From an uncultured Oscillospiraceae bacterium (GTDB lineage Bacteria; Bacillota; Clostridia; Oscillospirales; Oscillospiraceae): 64,000 nt of DNA. Location of the stretch: assembly GCA_947627735.1 (NCBI GenBank), contig CANQXG010000010.1, positions 1 through 64,000 of the forward strand. Reading direction: 5' to 3'. Below, in pieces: positions 17,130-29,702 of the stretch. The notes under the pieces were generated by a model that did no database searches, was not told the DNA's origin, and was given only the letters and a program-made list of their open reading frames with translations. The translations under genes were made by a program, and so were the position numbers. Position 1 is the first letter of the stretch, and each line of letters starts with the position of its first letter.

Positions 17130-18022
17130 ACACGGCGCGGCAGATCATGGCCGTGGTGGCCTATAACTTCCGCCAGTGGCGGCGCAATCCCCGCATCGCC
17201 GTGACCTTCGCCCTGGCGTTCATACTGAGCTTCCTTCTCAGCGACAAGGCGGTGACCTTCGCCCAGGCCCACAAGACCACCATGCAGCTGGCCGAGCCGT
17301 TCATCTGGACCTTTGGCGACAGCGACTCCATACTGCTGGTGAGCCTGCTGCTGATACTGCTGTTCACGGACATGCCCTTTCTCACCGCCGGGACGCCCTT
17401 TTTCCTCATGCGCATCGACCGGCGCAAGTGGATCACAGGCCAGCTGGTGTACACGGCCCTGGCCACGGCGGTGTTTCTGGCGTTCGTGCTGGCCTCCACC
17501 GTGGCGGTCAGCGTCCGCCAGTCCTACATCGGCGACGTGTGGAGCGAAACGGCGGCCATACTGGGCTACTCCGGCGCGGGCAAGGAGATCGCCCTGCCGG
17601 CGCTGGTGAAGACTTTGGAGATGAGCTTTCCCTACCGGTGCATGTTCACCATCTTCGGGCTGATGCTGTGCTACTCGGTGGTGATGGTGTTCATCATGCT
17701 GGTGTTCAACCTCACCCGTGGCGGCCCGGCGGGCATCATAAGCGGCTTTGCCTTCAGCGTGTACGGCCTGCTTTTGAAGCCAGCCACCGTCAAGACCCTG
17801 TTCCAGCTGCCCGACGAGCTGGCCTACAAGGCCAACGTGGCGGTGGGGTGGCTGTCGCCCCTGAATCAGGCCACCTATCACATGCACAACTTCGGCTATG
17901 ACCTGCTGCCCCGGCTGTGGCAGTCCTTTGTGATCTTCGCCGGGCTGATGGCGGCGGGGTATCTTCTGGCCCTGCGGGCCATACGCCGATACAATTTCGT
18001 GTTCACAGGAACGGAGGGATGA
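17126..18022 (+). CDS. ABC-2-type permease, second subunit
   Basis: 298-residue membrane protein. The GTG start at 17126 sits in a GTGA overlap with the previous stop; the longer upstream frame is a shadow of that gene. Hydrophobic segments are seen near 22-38, 70-90, 110-135, 175-200, 205-225 and 268-287, and the C-terminus is basic (RAIRRYNFVF). Together with the preceding subunit it probably forms the membrane channel of a heterodimeric ABC-2 exporter. Substrate unknown. Start codon and overlap indicate translational coupling. Confidence 0.75.
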   Translation: MNTARQIMAVVAYNFRQWRRNPRIAVTFALAFILSFLLSDKAVTFAQAHKTTMQLAEPFIWTFGDSDSILLVSLLLILLFTDMPFLTAGTPFFLMRIDRRKWITGQLVYTALATAVFLAFVLASTVAVSVRQSYIGDVWSETAAILGYSGAGKEIALPALVKTLEMSFPYRCMFTIFGLMLCYSVVMVFIMLVFNLTRGGPAGIISGFAFSVYGLLLKPATVKTLFQLPDELAYKANVAVGWLSPLNQATYHMHNFGYDLLPRLWQSFVIFAGLMAAGYLLALRAIRRYNFVFTGTEG

Positions 18023-18025
18023 CCT

Positions 18026-18670
18026 ATGGCCGTCAGCGCCATCAGCGTCCAGGACGTATCCAAATCCTTCGGGGACACCCAGGTACTGCGCCATGTCAGC
18101 CGGGAGTTCGAGGAGGGGCGGGTCCACGGCATCGTGGGCAACAACGGCAGCGGCAAGACCGTGCTGATGAAGTGCATATGCGGCTTTCTCCCCCCCAGCG
18201 AGGGGCGCATCACCGTCCGGGGAAAGCAGGTGGGCCGGGACATGGACTTTCCCGACGACACCGGCATCATCATCGAGACGCCGGGCTTCCTGCCGGGACT
18301 GACCGGGGTGAGGAATCTGGAGCTGCTGGCCAGCCTGCGCCGACGGGTGGACCGGGAGGGCATCCGGGACACCATCCGCCGGGTGGGCCTGGACCCGGAC
18401 AGCAAAAAGCCCGTGGGGAAGTACTCCCTGGGCATGCGCCAGCGGCTGGGCCTGGCCCAGGCCATCATGGAGAACCCCTCCATCCTCATCCTGGACGAGC
18501 CGTTCAACGGCCTGGACAAAAACGGCGTGGCCCACATGCGCCAGGTGATCAAGGGCCTGCGGGAGCAGGGCAAGACCATCATCCTGGCCAGCCACAACCA
18601 GATGGACATCGACGAGCTGTGCGACACCGTGTGCGAGATGGACGCGGGGGTCATGACCATGGTGAAGTGA
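18026..18670 (+). CDS. ABC transporter ATP-binding protein
   Basis: 214-residue nucleotide-binding subunit. Walker A is GNNGSGKT (residues 38-45), the signature is YSLGMRQRLG, Walker B is ILILDEPFNGLD, and the switch His is in ASHNQ. The SLGMRQ form of the signature is typical of BcrA/LanF-like exporter ATPases. It lies three bases after the second permease, so it energises that pair. Its stop overlaps the next start by one base (TGATG). This is the only intact ATPase in the seven-gene run. Confidence 0.92.
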   Translation: MAVSAISVQDVSKSFGDTQVLRHVSREFEEGRVHGIVGNNGSGKTVLMKCICGFLPPSEGRITVRGKQVGRDMDFPDDTGIIIETPGFLPGLTGVRNLELLASLRRRVDREGIRDTIRRVGLDPDSKKPVGKYSLGMRQRLGLAQAIMENPSILILDEPFNGLDKNGVAHMRQVIKGLREQGKTIILASHNQMDIDELCDTVCEMDAGVMTMVK

Positions 18671-19287
18671 TGGAGCCGGTGCTGTGGATGAAGGACGTCT
18701 CCCTCCGGGACCGGGAAGGCCGGGTGCTGCTGGATCTGCCGGCGCTGGCGGTCATGCCGGGGGAGCGGGTGCGGGCGCTGGCCCAGCGGGAACGCTTCGC
18801 CGCCCTGGCCCGGCTGGCCGGGGGACTTGTCAGGCCGGAGAGGGGCGAGGTGATCCTCCGGGGCGGCGCGGGATATCTGCCGGCGGAGCCGGGGTCCTGG
18901 GAGGACATGACCGTGCTGGAAAATGCTGCCCTGCCCCTGACGGCGGCGGGCATGCCCCGACGGGAGCGGGAGCAGCGGGCCATGGACACGCTCGCGGCGC
19001 TGGGCGTCGGCTACGCCGCCCACGCCTACCCCGGGAGCCTGTCGCCCTGCGAGGGGCGGCTGGCGGCCCTGGCCCGGGCGCTCGTCGGCTCGCCGGCGCT
19101 GCTGCTGATGGAGGAGCCGGCGTTCATGCTGGACGAAAAGGAAACGGACCGCTTTTTCCGGGCCTGGGAACAGCTGTGGCGGCGGGACCGGTTCGCGGTG
19201 CTGTTCTGCGCCTGGGACAATGCCGCCCCGGCGGCGGACAGGACCGTTACACTTGGAAGGGAACATACAGGAGGCCAAATGCTATGA
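18670..19287 (+). CDS. ATPase-like protein of the ABC family with lost nucleotide-binding motifs
   Basis: 205 residues that follow the ABC ATPase layout but without its catalytic residues. Where Walker A should be, the sequence is GERVRALAQRERFAALARL (31-49), with no GxxGxGK. The signature is SLSPCEGR instead of LSGGQ. Walker B is ALLLMEEP, with Asp replaced by Glu. The H-loop position reads FCAWDN. The frame is open and flanked by four-base and one-base overlaps, so it is kept as a coding gene rather than a decayed one. A regulatory or structural partner role for the ATPase or the FtsX-like permease is an inference. Confidence 0.72.
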   Translation: MEPVLWMKDVSLRDREGRVLLDLPALAVMPGERVRALAQRERFAALARLAGGLVRPERGEVILRGGAGYLPAEPGSWEDMTVLENAALPLTAAGMPRREREQRAMDTLAALGVGYAAHAYPGSLSPCEGRLAALARALVGSPALLLMEEPAFMLDEKETDRFFRAWEQLWRRDRFAVLFCAWDNAAPAADRTVTLGREHTGGQML

Positions 19288-20861
19288 AAAGGACCCTATG
19301 CGCGCTTCTGGCGCTGATGATGGTGTGGACGGGCGGCGTCTTCGCCCTGGCGGCGGAGGAGCCGGCGGATGGGACGCCGGCGCCGGAGGCTACGGACGAA
19401 CCTGCGGAGCAGCCCTCTCCCAGCCCGGAGCCGAGCACGGAACCCAGCCCCAGTCCCAGTCCGTCGCCAAGCCCCAGCCCGTCGCCAAGCCCCACGGCCC
19501 CGCCCATACTGCCCGACGGGTCGGTGCGACTGAGCATCGACGACGAGAACGTGTACGAGGGCATGGACCGGGCCTATAAGGACGGCTATGTGCCCAAGGT
19601 GTCCGGCGGGACGGTGACGGTGGTGCTGCCCCTGGTGGCCGCCGGGACGGTGTGGGGCGACAGGATCACCGTCACCCCCCGGCTGGAGGAGAACGTGCCC
19701 ATCCAGCGGAGGAACTACCAAAAGACCTTCACCCTCAAGGACAACCCGGTGAACGTCACCGGCGCGGAGGACGAGATCGTGGAGCGGGTGCCGTCCTATC
19801 TGGTGCGGTTCGACCTGCCCCTGACCTCCGACAGGCAGAACGGGACCTATCCCATCACCCTGGAGGTGCGCGCCCTGGACGAAAACGGCGGGGAGGTGGC
19901 CGAGAGCTACACCTGCTACGTGACCGTCACCGACGGGAAGAAGCCCGCCTCCGACAGCGGGGGTTTTTACGGCGGCGGCGGGGCCATGCCCACGGAGAAG
20001 CCGGTGTCCGACCCCCGGGTGCTGGTGAGCAAGTATTCATCCAGCGCCGCGCCCGCCACCGCGGGGGAGGATTTCACCGTCACCGTGACCCTGGCCAACA
20101 CCAGCCAGAGCGAGAACGTGCAGAACCTGCTGGTGACCGTGTCCGCCTCCAGCCCCCATCTTGTGCTGCGAAACGACTCCAGCTCCATCTTCCTGGGGGA
20201 TCTGAAGGCCGGCGGGACCCGGGAGCTGGAGCTGAAGTACACCACGGACCTGGACACCCCCGCCCAGCGGTATGACATCAGCCTGGCCATGGAGTTCGAC
20301 GACGCCAACGCCATGAGCATGGCCTCCTCCGGCACCGTCAGCGTGGAGGTGGTCCAGCCGGTGAACGTGGAGCTGAGTCCCTTCACCGTGCCGAACCAGA
20401 TCAACGCCGGGGAGACGGTGCAGCTGTCGTTCCAGGTGATGAACCTGGGCCGGGCGCCGGTATACAACGTGCGGGTGGAGCTGGATGTACCGGGCCTGAG
20501 CCCCTCCGGCAACGCCTTTATCGGTAACATGGAGCCGGGCACCTCCGCCGAGCAGACGCTGAACGTGTTCGCCGGGATGAAGGACGAAGGCGAGCGCTAC
20601 GGCTACACCTCCGGCGTGGCGCGGCTCATCTATGAGGACGCCGGCGGCCGGGAGTACACCGCCGAGGCCCACGCCGGCACGGAGATACTGGAGCTGGTGA
20701 TCGCCGGGGCGGACGACGCCCAGGCCCAGGAGGAGGCCCGTCAGGAGGAGGCCCGGAACATCCAGTGGTGGGTGTTCTTGGCCGCCGGCGGCGCGGCCGC
20801 AGCCGCGGTGGGGCTGGGCCTGTACCTGAAAAAGCGGACCGGGGGCCGGCACAGCCGATGA
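19284..20861 (+). CDS. Secreted, C-terminally membrane-anchored protein with Pro/Ser linker and Ig-like (CARDB-type) domains
   Basis: 525 residues. The signal peptide MKRTLCALLALMMVWTGGVF is followed by an acidic/Pro-rich stretch and a PSPSPSP linker (about 43-72), then two to three beta-sandwich domains. One shows VTVTLANTSQSENVQNLLVT and another VQLSFQVMNLGRAPVYNVRV, typical of CARDB/DUF11-like folds. A short acidic helix, a single TM at about 497-516 and a basic tail KKRTGGRHSR end the protein. It is therefore exposed outside and anchored by its C-terminus. Start ATGA overlaps the previous stop. It may present or receive substrate for the neighbouring permeases; exact role unknown. Confidence 0.75.
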   Translation: MKRTLCALLALMMVWTGGVFALAAEEPADGTPAPEATDEPAEQPSPSPEPSTEPSPSPSPSPSPSPSPSPTAPPILPDGSVRLSIDDENVYEGMDRAYKDGYVPKVSGGTVTVVLPLVAAGTVWGDRITVTPRLEENVPIQRRNYQKTFTLKDNPVNVTGAEDEIVERVPSYLVRFDLPLTSDRQNGTYPITLEVRALDENGGEVAESYTCYVTVTDGKKPASDSGGFYGGGGAMPTEKPVSDPRVLVSKYSSSAAPATAGEDFTVTVTLANTSQSENVQNLLVTVSASSPHLVLRNDSSSIFLGDLKAGGTRELELKYTTDLDTPAQRYDISLAMEFDDANAMSMASSGTVSVEVVQPVNVELSPFTVPNQINAGETVQLSFQVMNLGRAPVYNVRVELDVPGLSPSGNAFIGNMEPGTSAEQTLNVFAGMKDEGERYGYTSGVARLIYEDAGGREYTAEAHAGTEILELVIAGADDAQAQEEARQEEARNIQWWVFLAAGGAAAAAVGLGLYLKKRTGGRHSR

Positions 20862-21949
20862 AACGGGCGGATTATCTGGCGCTGTCCCTGCGGGGCCTGC
20901 GCCGGGGCATGAACGGTCTGGCCGCCCTGCTCACGTCGGCTGCCGCCATGGCCATGTGTTTTTCCGGGGCCATGCTGGCCGCCGTCCGCGCGGAGGAGGC
21001 GGCCCCCTGCGAGCTGACGGTCACGGGACCGGGCTATCTGGCCATCACGGAGCAGACCGTCCAGGACATCCGCGCCGTGGACGGGGTGGTGGACGCGACC
21101 GGCACAGTGGAGGTCCCGGCGGGCCTTGCCTGCGCCGAGCACACCGCTTCCCTGACCCTGGTGGGGCTGGATGGGGACTACCTGCGGGGGGACTATATCC
21201 TGGGCGGGGCCTTTCCCGCCGGCGGGGCCATGCCCTGGCTGACCCTCACCCGGGCCGCCGCCCGGTCCTTCGTCCGGGAGGGGGATGACGCCCGCCATGG
21301 GGCGGACTACCTGCCGGAGCTGGACTGGCTGGGCGGGGCGTTCACCCTCACGGCGGGGCAGAGCGTCCTGTCCGCCCGGGTCAGCGGCCTGATGGAGGGG
21401 GAGGACCCGGTAGGCTATATGGACCTGGCCGCAGCCCGGCGCATCCTCCAGAGCCAGGGCGGGACCGGCGCCTTCACCGGCGTGCTGGTGCGGGTGAAAA
21501 ACGCCGGGACGGCGGAGGCCGTGTCCGCGGCGGTGGCCGCCATGGGCTTTGCCGCGGCGGAGCGGGACACAGGCCGCCAGCAGGCGTGGGACGCCCGGAT
21601 GCGGGAGGCGATATATCTGGCGGCGGTGGCGGCGGTCAGCCTCGCCTGCGCCGCCATGGTCCGGCTGACCGGGGCGGCCCGGGACCGGGAGGGCCGCCGC
21701 CGGCGGGCGGAGGCGCTGCGCTGGGCCGGCATGAGCAGGCGTGCCGTGGAGGGACTGGACCTGCTGGGCGGGCTGTGGCTGGGCCTGGCGGGAGGGGCGG
21801 CGGGCGTCTGCGCCCACTATACCGCCGCGGCCCTGGCGGGACTGGGCGGGGCGGAGAGCGCCTTCGCCCTGACCTTGCCGCCGGCGCTGATACCGCTGCC
21901 CGCGGCGGTATGCGCCCTGGCCGGGTCGCTGGGGTCCCGGAGACTGTGA
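20858..21949 (+). CDS. FtsX-like permease
   Basis: 363 residues starting MKRADYLALSLRGLRRGMNG; the start overlaps the previous stop by four bases. It has one N-terminal TM (about 19-40), an extracytoplasmic domain of about 200 residues, and three TMs after residue 245. The linker RRRRAEALRWAGMSRRAVEG before the third TM is the FtsX/MacB family hallmark. No MacB-type ATPase accompanies it, only the degenerate ATPase-like protein two genes upstream. It may act as a signal transducer or mechanotransmitter rather than a pump (inference). Last gene of the run. Confidence 0.75.
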   Translation: MKRADYLALSLRGLRRGMNGLAALLTSAAAMAMCFSGAMLAAVRAEEAAPCELTVTGPGYLAITEQTVQDIRAVDGVVDATGTVEVPAGLACAEHTASLTLVGLDGDYLRGDYILGGAFPAGGAMPWLTLTRAAARSFVREGDDARHGADYLPELDWLGGAFTLTAGQSVLSARVSGLMEGEDPVGYMDLAAARRILQSQGGTGAFTGVLVRVKNAGTAEAVSAAVAAMGFAAAERDTGRQQAWDARMREAIYLAAVAAVSLACAAMVRLTGAARDREGRRRRAEALRWAGMSRRAVEGLDLLGGLWLGLAGGAAGVCAHYTAAALAGLGGAESAFALTLPPALIPLPAAVCALAGSLGSRRL

Positions 21950-21950
21950 A

Positions 21951-21993
21951 AAGACAAAAAACACCCGCCTGTGACGGCCGTCACAGGCGGGTG
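21951..21993 (-). terminator. Perfect 16-bp palindrome serving as purA terminator
   Basis: CACCCGCCTGTGACGG (21962-21977) is followed at once by its exact complement (21978-21993). On the minus strand the stem is followed by TTTTTTGTCTT, giving a rho-independent terminator for purA. On the plus strand no T-run follows, so read-through from the FtsX-like gene may be only partly stopped. Confidence 0.85.
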
Positions 21994-22010
21994 CAGGTAT
22001 GTGCGGGCGG

Positions 22011-23285
22011 TCAGCCCATGTAGATGTATTGGTCCCGGTCCGCGCCCACGGAGATATAGGTGAACTTGCACTCCACCGCCTCCTCCAGGTAGCGGATGTA
22101 GGCCTGGGCGGCCTTGGGCAGGTCGGAGAACTTCCGGCAGCCGGTGATGTCCCCGGAGAAGCCCTCCCGGTACTCGTAGACGGGCTTGCACTTCTCCAGC
22201 GCCGGCTCCAGGGGGAAGCGGTCGATGCGCTCCCCGTCCAGCTCATAGGCCACGCACACGGGGATCTTCTCGAAGCCGGACAGCACGTCCAGCTTGGTCA
22301 GGGCCAGCTCCGTGGCCCCCTGCATCTGCACGCCGTAGCGGCTGGCCACCACGTCGAAGCCGCCCACACGCCGGGGCCGGCCTGTGGCCGCGCCGTACTC
22401 GCCGCCGGCCTCCCGCAGGGTGTGGGCCTCCTCGCCGGAGAACTCGCACACGAACGGCCCGCCGCCCACGGCGGAGGAATAGGCCTTGGTGATGCCCACC
22501 ACGCTGTCCAGCTTCCGGGCCGGGATGCCCGCGCCGATGGGGGCGAAGGAGGCCAGGGTGCAGGAGGAGCTGGTGTAGGGGAAGATGCCGAAGTCCAGGT
22601 CCCGCAGCGCGCCCAGCTGGGCCTCCAGCAGCAGGCTCTTGCCGCTGTCCAGGGCGGCGGAGAGGTAGCTCGTGGTGTCGCAGATGTTCGCGATCAGCGG
22701 CTCGCCGTTTTTCATCAGCCAGTCGTACATCTCCGTGACGGAGATAGGCTCGTGGCCGTAGGCCCCGGCGATGGTCAGGTTCTTCCACTCCACGATGTCG
22801 GCAAGGCGCTCTTTCAGCACCTCGGGGAACAGCAGGTCGCCCATGCGCACGCTCTTGCGCATATACTTGTCCGAGTACACCGGGCCGATGCCCCGGCGGG
22901 TGGAACCCTGCTTCTTGGCCCCCATCCGGTCCTCCTCCAGACCGTCCAGCAGGGGGTGGAAGGGCATGCAGATGGTGACCCGGTCGCTGATCTTCAGGTT
23001 CTCCGGGCCGATGACAACGCCCTTCTCCGTCAGCCGGCCTATCTCGCCGGTCAGGTGGCCCAGGTCCACCACCATCCCCGGCCCCATGACGTTCACCGTT
23101 TCGGGCCGCAGGATGCCGGAGGGCAGCAGGTTCAGGATGAACTTGCCCCGGTCGTTCACCACCGTGTGTCCGGCGTTGTTGCCTCCCTGGTAGCGGGAGA
23201 CGATGTCATACTGGCTGCTGAGCAGGTCCACCATGCGGCCCTTGCCCTCGTCGCCCCAGTTGATGCCAACGACTGCTGTGATCAT
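22011..23285 (-). CDS. purA: Adenylosuccinate synthetase
   Basis: GTP-dependent ligation of aspartate to IMP, the first committed step to AMP. 424 residues with the N-terminal P-loop-like NWGDEGKGR, NNAGHTVV, STRRGIGPVYSDK and the switch region near RPRRVGGFDVV. Length is normal for the family. Start chosen at MITAVVGINWGDEG with GGAGAG nine bases upstream. It is the last gene of pyrG-glmS-purB-purA, 37 bases behind purB, with a strong terminator downstream. PurA and PurB act in succession on the AMP branch. Confidence 0.96.
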   Translation of the reverse strand: MITAVVGINWGDEGKGRMVDLLSSQYDIVSRYQGGNNAGHTVVNDRGKFILNLLPSGILRPETVNVMGPGMVVDLGHLTGEIGRLTEKGVVIGPENLKISDRVTICMPFHPLLDGLEEDRMGAKKQGSTRRGIGPVYSDKYMRKSVRMGDLLFPEVLKERLADIVEWKNLTIAGAYGHEPISVTEMYDWLMKNGEPLIANICDTTSYLSAALDSGKSLLLEAQLGALRDLDFGIFPYTSSSCTLASFAPIGAGIPARKLDSVVGITKAYSSAVGGGPFVCEFSGEEAHTLREAGGEYGAATGRPRRVGGFDVVASRYGVQMQGATELALTKLDVLSGFEKIPVCVAYELDGERIDRFPLEPALEKCKPVYEYREGFSGDITGCRKFSDLPKAAQAYIRYLEEAVECKFTYISVGADRDQYIYMG

Positions 23286-23322
23286 TGTGTTCTCTCCTTA
23301 TCCTTGATCGCGTGTGCGATGG

Positions 23323-24756
23323 TTATACGTTCGTCTCCGCCTCCACGCCCAGCTCGGCGGCGTAGGGCGCCAGCGCGGGCCGGACATGCTCCCGGAGGAA
23401 CACGTCGGTCTGCTCCGGGGCCAGGCCCACGAATTTGCGCACGTCCAGCACCTTGTCCAGATCGGCTCTGGTCAGGTGGAAGGCCGGGTCGGCCAGGAGC
23501 CTGTCCAAAAGGTCGTTGTCCCCGCCCTCCAGCTTCACCTTCACGGCGGCGGCCTGGGCGTGCTGACGGATGGCCTCGTGCAGCTCCTGCCGGTCCCCGC
23601 CCAGGGTGACGGCGTGCATGAGGATGTTCTCCGTGGCCATGAAGGGCATCTCCTCGGCCAGGTGCTTTTCCATGACCTTGGGATAGATGCGCCCGCCCCG
23701 GATCACGTTGATGACCAGCGTCAGGGCGCCGTCGGTGGCCAGGAAGGCCTCCGGCAGGCTGATGCGCCGGTTGGCGGAGTCGTCCAGCGTCCGCTCCAGC
23801 CACTGGGCGCAGGCGGTGTCGGCGGTGTTGCGCACGGCGTTTATCACATACCGGCTCAGGGAGCATATGCGCTCGCAGCGCATGGGGTTGCGCTTGTAGG
23901 CCATGGCGGAGGACCCCACCTGCTCGGCCTCGAAGGGTTCGTCGAACTCCTTCATATGGGCCAGCAGCCGCAGGTCCCCGGCCATCTTATACATGCTCTG
24001 GGCAATGTCGCCCAGCACGTTCAGCACATAGGCGTCCACCTTCCGGGAGTAGGTCTGGCCGGACACGGCCATGCAGGCGTCGAAGCCCATCTTCTTCGCG
24101 ATGCGCGCTTCCAGCTCCACGACCTTGTCCCCGTCGCCGCCGAACAGCTCCAGAAAGCTGGCGCCGGTGCCGGTGGTGCCCTTGCAGCCCAGGAGCTTCA
24201 GGTGGGCCAGTTCAAATTCCAGCCGCTCCAGGTCCATGAGATAGTCCTGCAGCCACAGGCAGGCCCGCTTGCCCACGGTGGTGGGCTGGGCGGCCTGGAA
24301 GTGGGTGTAGGCCAGGGTGGGCACGTCCTTATGGGCCTGGGCGAAGTCCGCCAGGGCGGCGATGGCGTTGACCAGCATCTTCCGGATGCGCAGCAGGGCC
24401 TGACGCATCTGGATGACGTCGGTGTTGTCCCCCACGTAGCAGCTGGTGGCGCCCAGGTGGATGATGCCCCGGGCCTTGGGACAGGCGTCGCCGTAGGTGC
24501 GGATGTGGGCCATCACGTCGTGGCGCAGGCGCTTTTCATAGTCCGCGGCCTTGGCGTAGTCGATGTCGTAAATGTGCGCGCGCATCTCGTCCAGCTGCTC
24601 GTCGGTGATGGGCAGACCCAGCTCCTGCTCGCTCTCCGCTAGGGCGATCCACAGCTTGCGCCAGGTGGAGAACTTGAAGTCGGGGGAGAAGATGTGCTGC
24701 ATTTCCCGGGAGGCGTACCGGGCGCACAGGGGATTTTCGTAGATCTCTTTGGACAT
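23323..24756 (-). CDS. purB: Adenylosuccinate lyase
   Basis: Splits adenylosuccinate to AMP and fumarate, and SAICAR to AICAR. 477 residues from MSKEIYENPLCARYASREMQ. The fumarase-superfamily signature is GSSAMAYKRNPMRCERI, and TVGKRACLWLQDYLMD is also characteristic. An in-frame GTG at 24768 would add four residues and overlaps the glmS stop by four bases. I prefer the ATG at 24756 because the family starts close to this point and GGAG precedes it, but both are possible. The fumarate released links to the fumarase operon at the window start. Confidence 0.94.
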   Translation of the reverse strand: MSKEIYENPLCARYASREMQHIFSPDFKFSTWRKLWIALAESEQELGLPITDEQLDEMRAHIYDIDYAKAADYEKRLRHDVMAHIRTYGDACPKARGIIHLGATSCYVGDNTDVIQMRQALLRIRKMLVNAIAALADFAQAHKDVPTLAYTHFQAAQPTTVGKRACLWLQDYLMDLERLEFELAHLKLLGCKGTTGTGASFLELFGGDGDKVVELEARIAKKMGFDACMAVSGQTYSRKVDAYVLNVLGDIAQSMYKMAGDLRLLAHMKEFDEPFEAEQVGSSAMAYKRNPMRCERICSLSRYVINAVRNTADTACAQWLERTLDDSANRRISLPEAFLATDGALTLVINVIRGGRIYPKVMEKHLAEEMPFMATENILMHAVTLGGDRQELHEAIRQHAQAAAVKVKLEGGDNDLLDRLLADPAFHLTRADLDKVLDVRKFVGLAPEQTDVFLREHVRPALAPYAAELGVEAETNV

Positions 24757-24764
24757 ATCGTCAT

Positions 24765-26603
<1,839 letters not shown>

Positions 26604-26616
26604 TGGTCTTGTCCGA

Positions 26617-28443
<1,827 letters not shown>

Positions 28444-28475
28444 TCAAGATCAGGCCGGATCAGGGGGGTGGAGCC

Positions 28476-29546
28476 ATGGAGGAGATCATAGGCCGGTTTC
28501 AGCTGACGGGCGCGGCGGTGTCCTGCCGGGCCTACGGCTGCGGCCACATCAACCGCACCTTTCTGGTGCGCACCGACGCCGGGCGGCGGTATATCCTGCA
28601 GCGGGTGAACCGGCAGGTGTTCCCCGACCCGGTGGGGGTGATGGAGAACGTGACCGCGGTCATCGCCTTCCTGGCCGAAAAGGCCCCCGGCGGGTTTGGA
28701 CGGCTCCGGCTCGTCCCCACCCGGGAGGGCGCGCCCTACGCCCTGGACGGGGCGGGGGAGGTCTGGCGGGCATACGACTACGTGGAGGGGGGCGTGTGCC
28801 TGCAGGCGCCGGAGAGCCTGGAGGACCTGTACCAGTGCGCGGAAGCCTTCGGGAGATTTCAGTCCCTGCTGGCGGACATGCCCGCCGCGTCCCTGCGGGA
28901 GACCATCCCGGAGTTTCACAACACCCCGGTGCGCTACGCGCGCTTTCACGCCGCCCTGGAGGCGGACATCGCGGGCCGGGCGGCGGATGTGGGAGCGGAG
29001 ATCGCCTTCGCCCTGGCCCGGGAGCGGGAGGCCGGCGCCCTGCAGCGGATGCGGCAGGACGGGACGCTGCCCGTCCGGGTGACCCACAACGACACCAAGC
29101 TCAACAACGTGATGCTGGACGAAAAGACACGCCGGGCACTGTGCGTGATCGACCTGGACACGGTGATGCCGGGCCTGGCGGCCTACGACTTCGGCGACTG
29201 CGTCCGCTTCGGCGCGGCCACCGCCGCGGAGGATGAGCCGGACACGGAGAAGATGGGCCTGGACCTGGCGGCCTTCGAGGCCCTGGCCCGGGGCTTTCTC
29301 ACCGGCTGCCCGGCGCTGACGGAGGCGGAGCGGCGGACGCTGCCCCTGGGGGCGAAGCTGATGACCCTGGAGTGCGGGGTGCGGTTCCTCACCGACTACC
29401 TGGAGGGGGACAGGTATTTCGCCGTCCACAGGCCGGGCCAGAACCTGGACCGGGCCAGGACCCAGTTCAAACTGGCGGCGGACATGGAGGCGAAGCGGGA
29501 CGCCATGGCCGCCATTATGGACCGTCTGGAGCGGGCGGGCACGTGA
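28476..29546 (+). CDS. Phosphotransferase of the APH/ChoK-like family, NahK-like sugar 1-kinase
   Basis: 356-residue cytoplasmic kinase. N-terminal GCGHINRTFLV and the phosphate-binding YILQRVN are the nucleotide-binding half. THNDTKLNNVML is the Brenner-type catalytic loop, and CVIDLDTVMPG is the metal-binding Asp motif. The GHIN start and the VTHNDTKLNNVM form recall N-acetylhexosamine 1-kinases (NahK), which phosphorylate GlcNAc/GalNAc at C1. Homoserine kinase II and choline kinases share the fold, so the substrate is an inference. It stands alone with its own promoter and is divergent from the glmS-containing operon. Confidence 0.75.
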   Translation: MEEIIGRFQLTGAAVSCRAYGCGHINRTFLVRTDAGRRYILQRVNRQVFPDPVGVMENVTAVIAFLAEKAPGGFGRLRLVPTREGAPYALDGAGEVWRAYDYVEGGVCLQAPESLEDLYQCAEAFGRFQSLLADMPAASLRETIPEFHNTPVRYARFHAALEADIAGRAADVGAEIAFALAREREAGALQRMRQDGTLPVRVTHNDTKLNNVMLDEKTRRALCVIDLDTVMPGLAAYDFGDCVRFGAATAAEDEPDTEKMGLDLAAFEALARGFLTGCPALTEAERRTLPLGAKLMTLECGVRFLTDYLEGDRYFAVHRPGQNLDRARTQFKLAADMEAKRDAMAAIMDRLERAGT

Positions 29547-29702
29547 CGGTACCGGCGTTTTCCCCGCCGGAGCGGCCTGTGCCCGGCGGCCATTGGAAAA
29601 TTTGCTGAAAGTACAAATCCCCTCTTTATTTTTCCGACTATTTGCAGTATATTAGTAGACATAAAACTAGAAATCATACTAGAGATTGGGTAGGATAGTG
29701 CC

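Noticed and set aside
18684-19283. Long plus-frame extension of the Ig-like protein (725 residues)
   Set aside because: The added part is a Gly/Arg/Ala-rich shadow of the ATPase-like gene. The start at 19284 gives a signal peptide.
19420-19500. Repeat of AGC CCC AGT CCC-like units as a phase-variable tract
   Set aside because: Codons vary enough that it encodes a stable Pro-Ser linker; no homopolymer or perfect short repeat suited to slippage.
21962-21993. Perfect palindrome as a plasmid or phage attachment site
   Set aside because: A T-run follows it on the purA side and it lies at a gene end, so terminator is the simpler reading.
26604-26616. Possible glmS ribozyme upstream of glmS
   Set aside because: Only 13 bases separate pyrG from glmS; the ribozyme needs well over 100.
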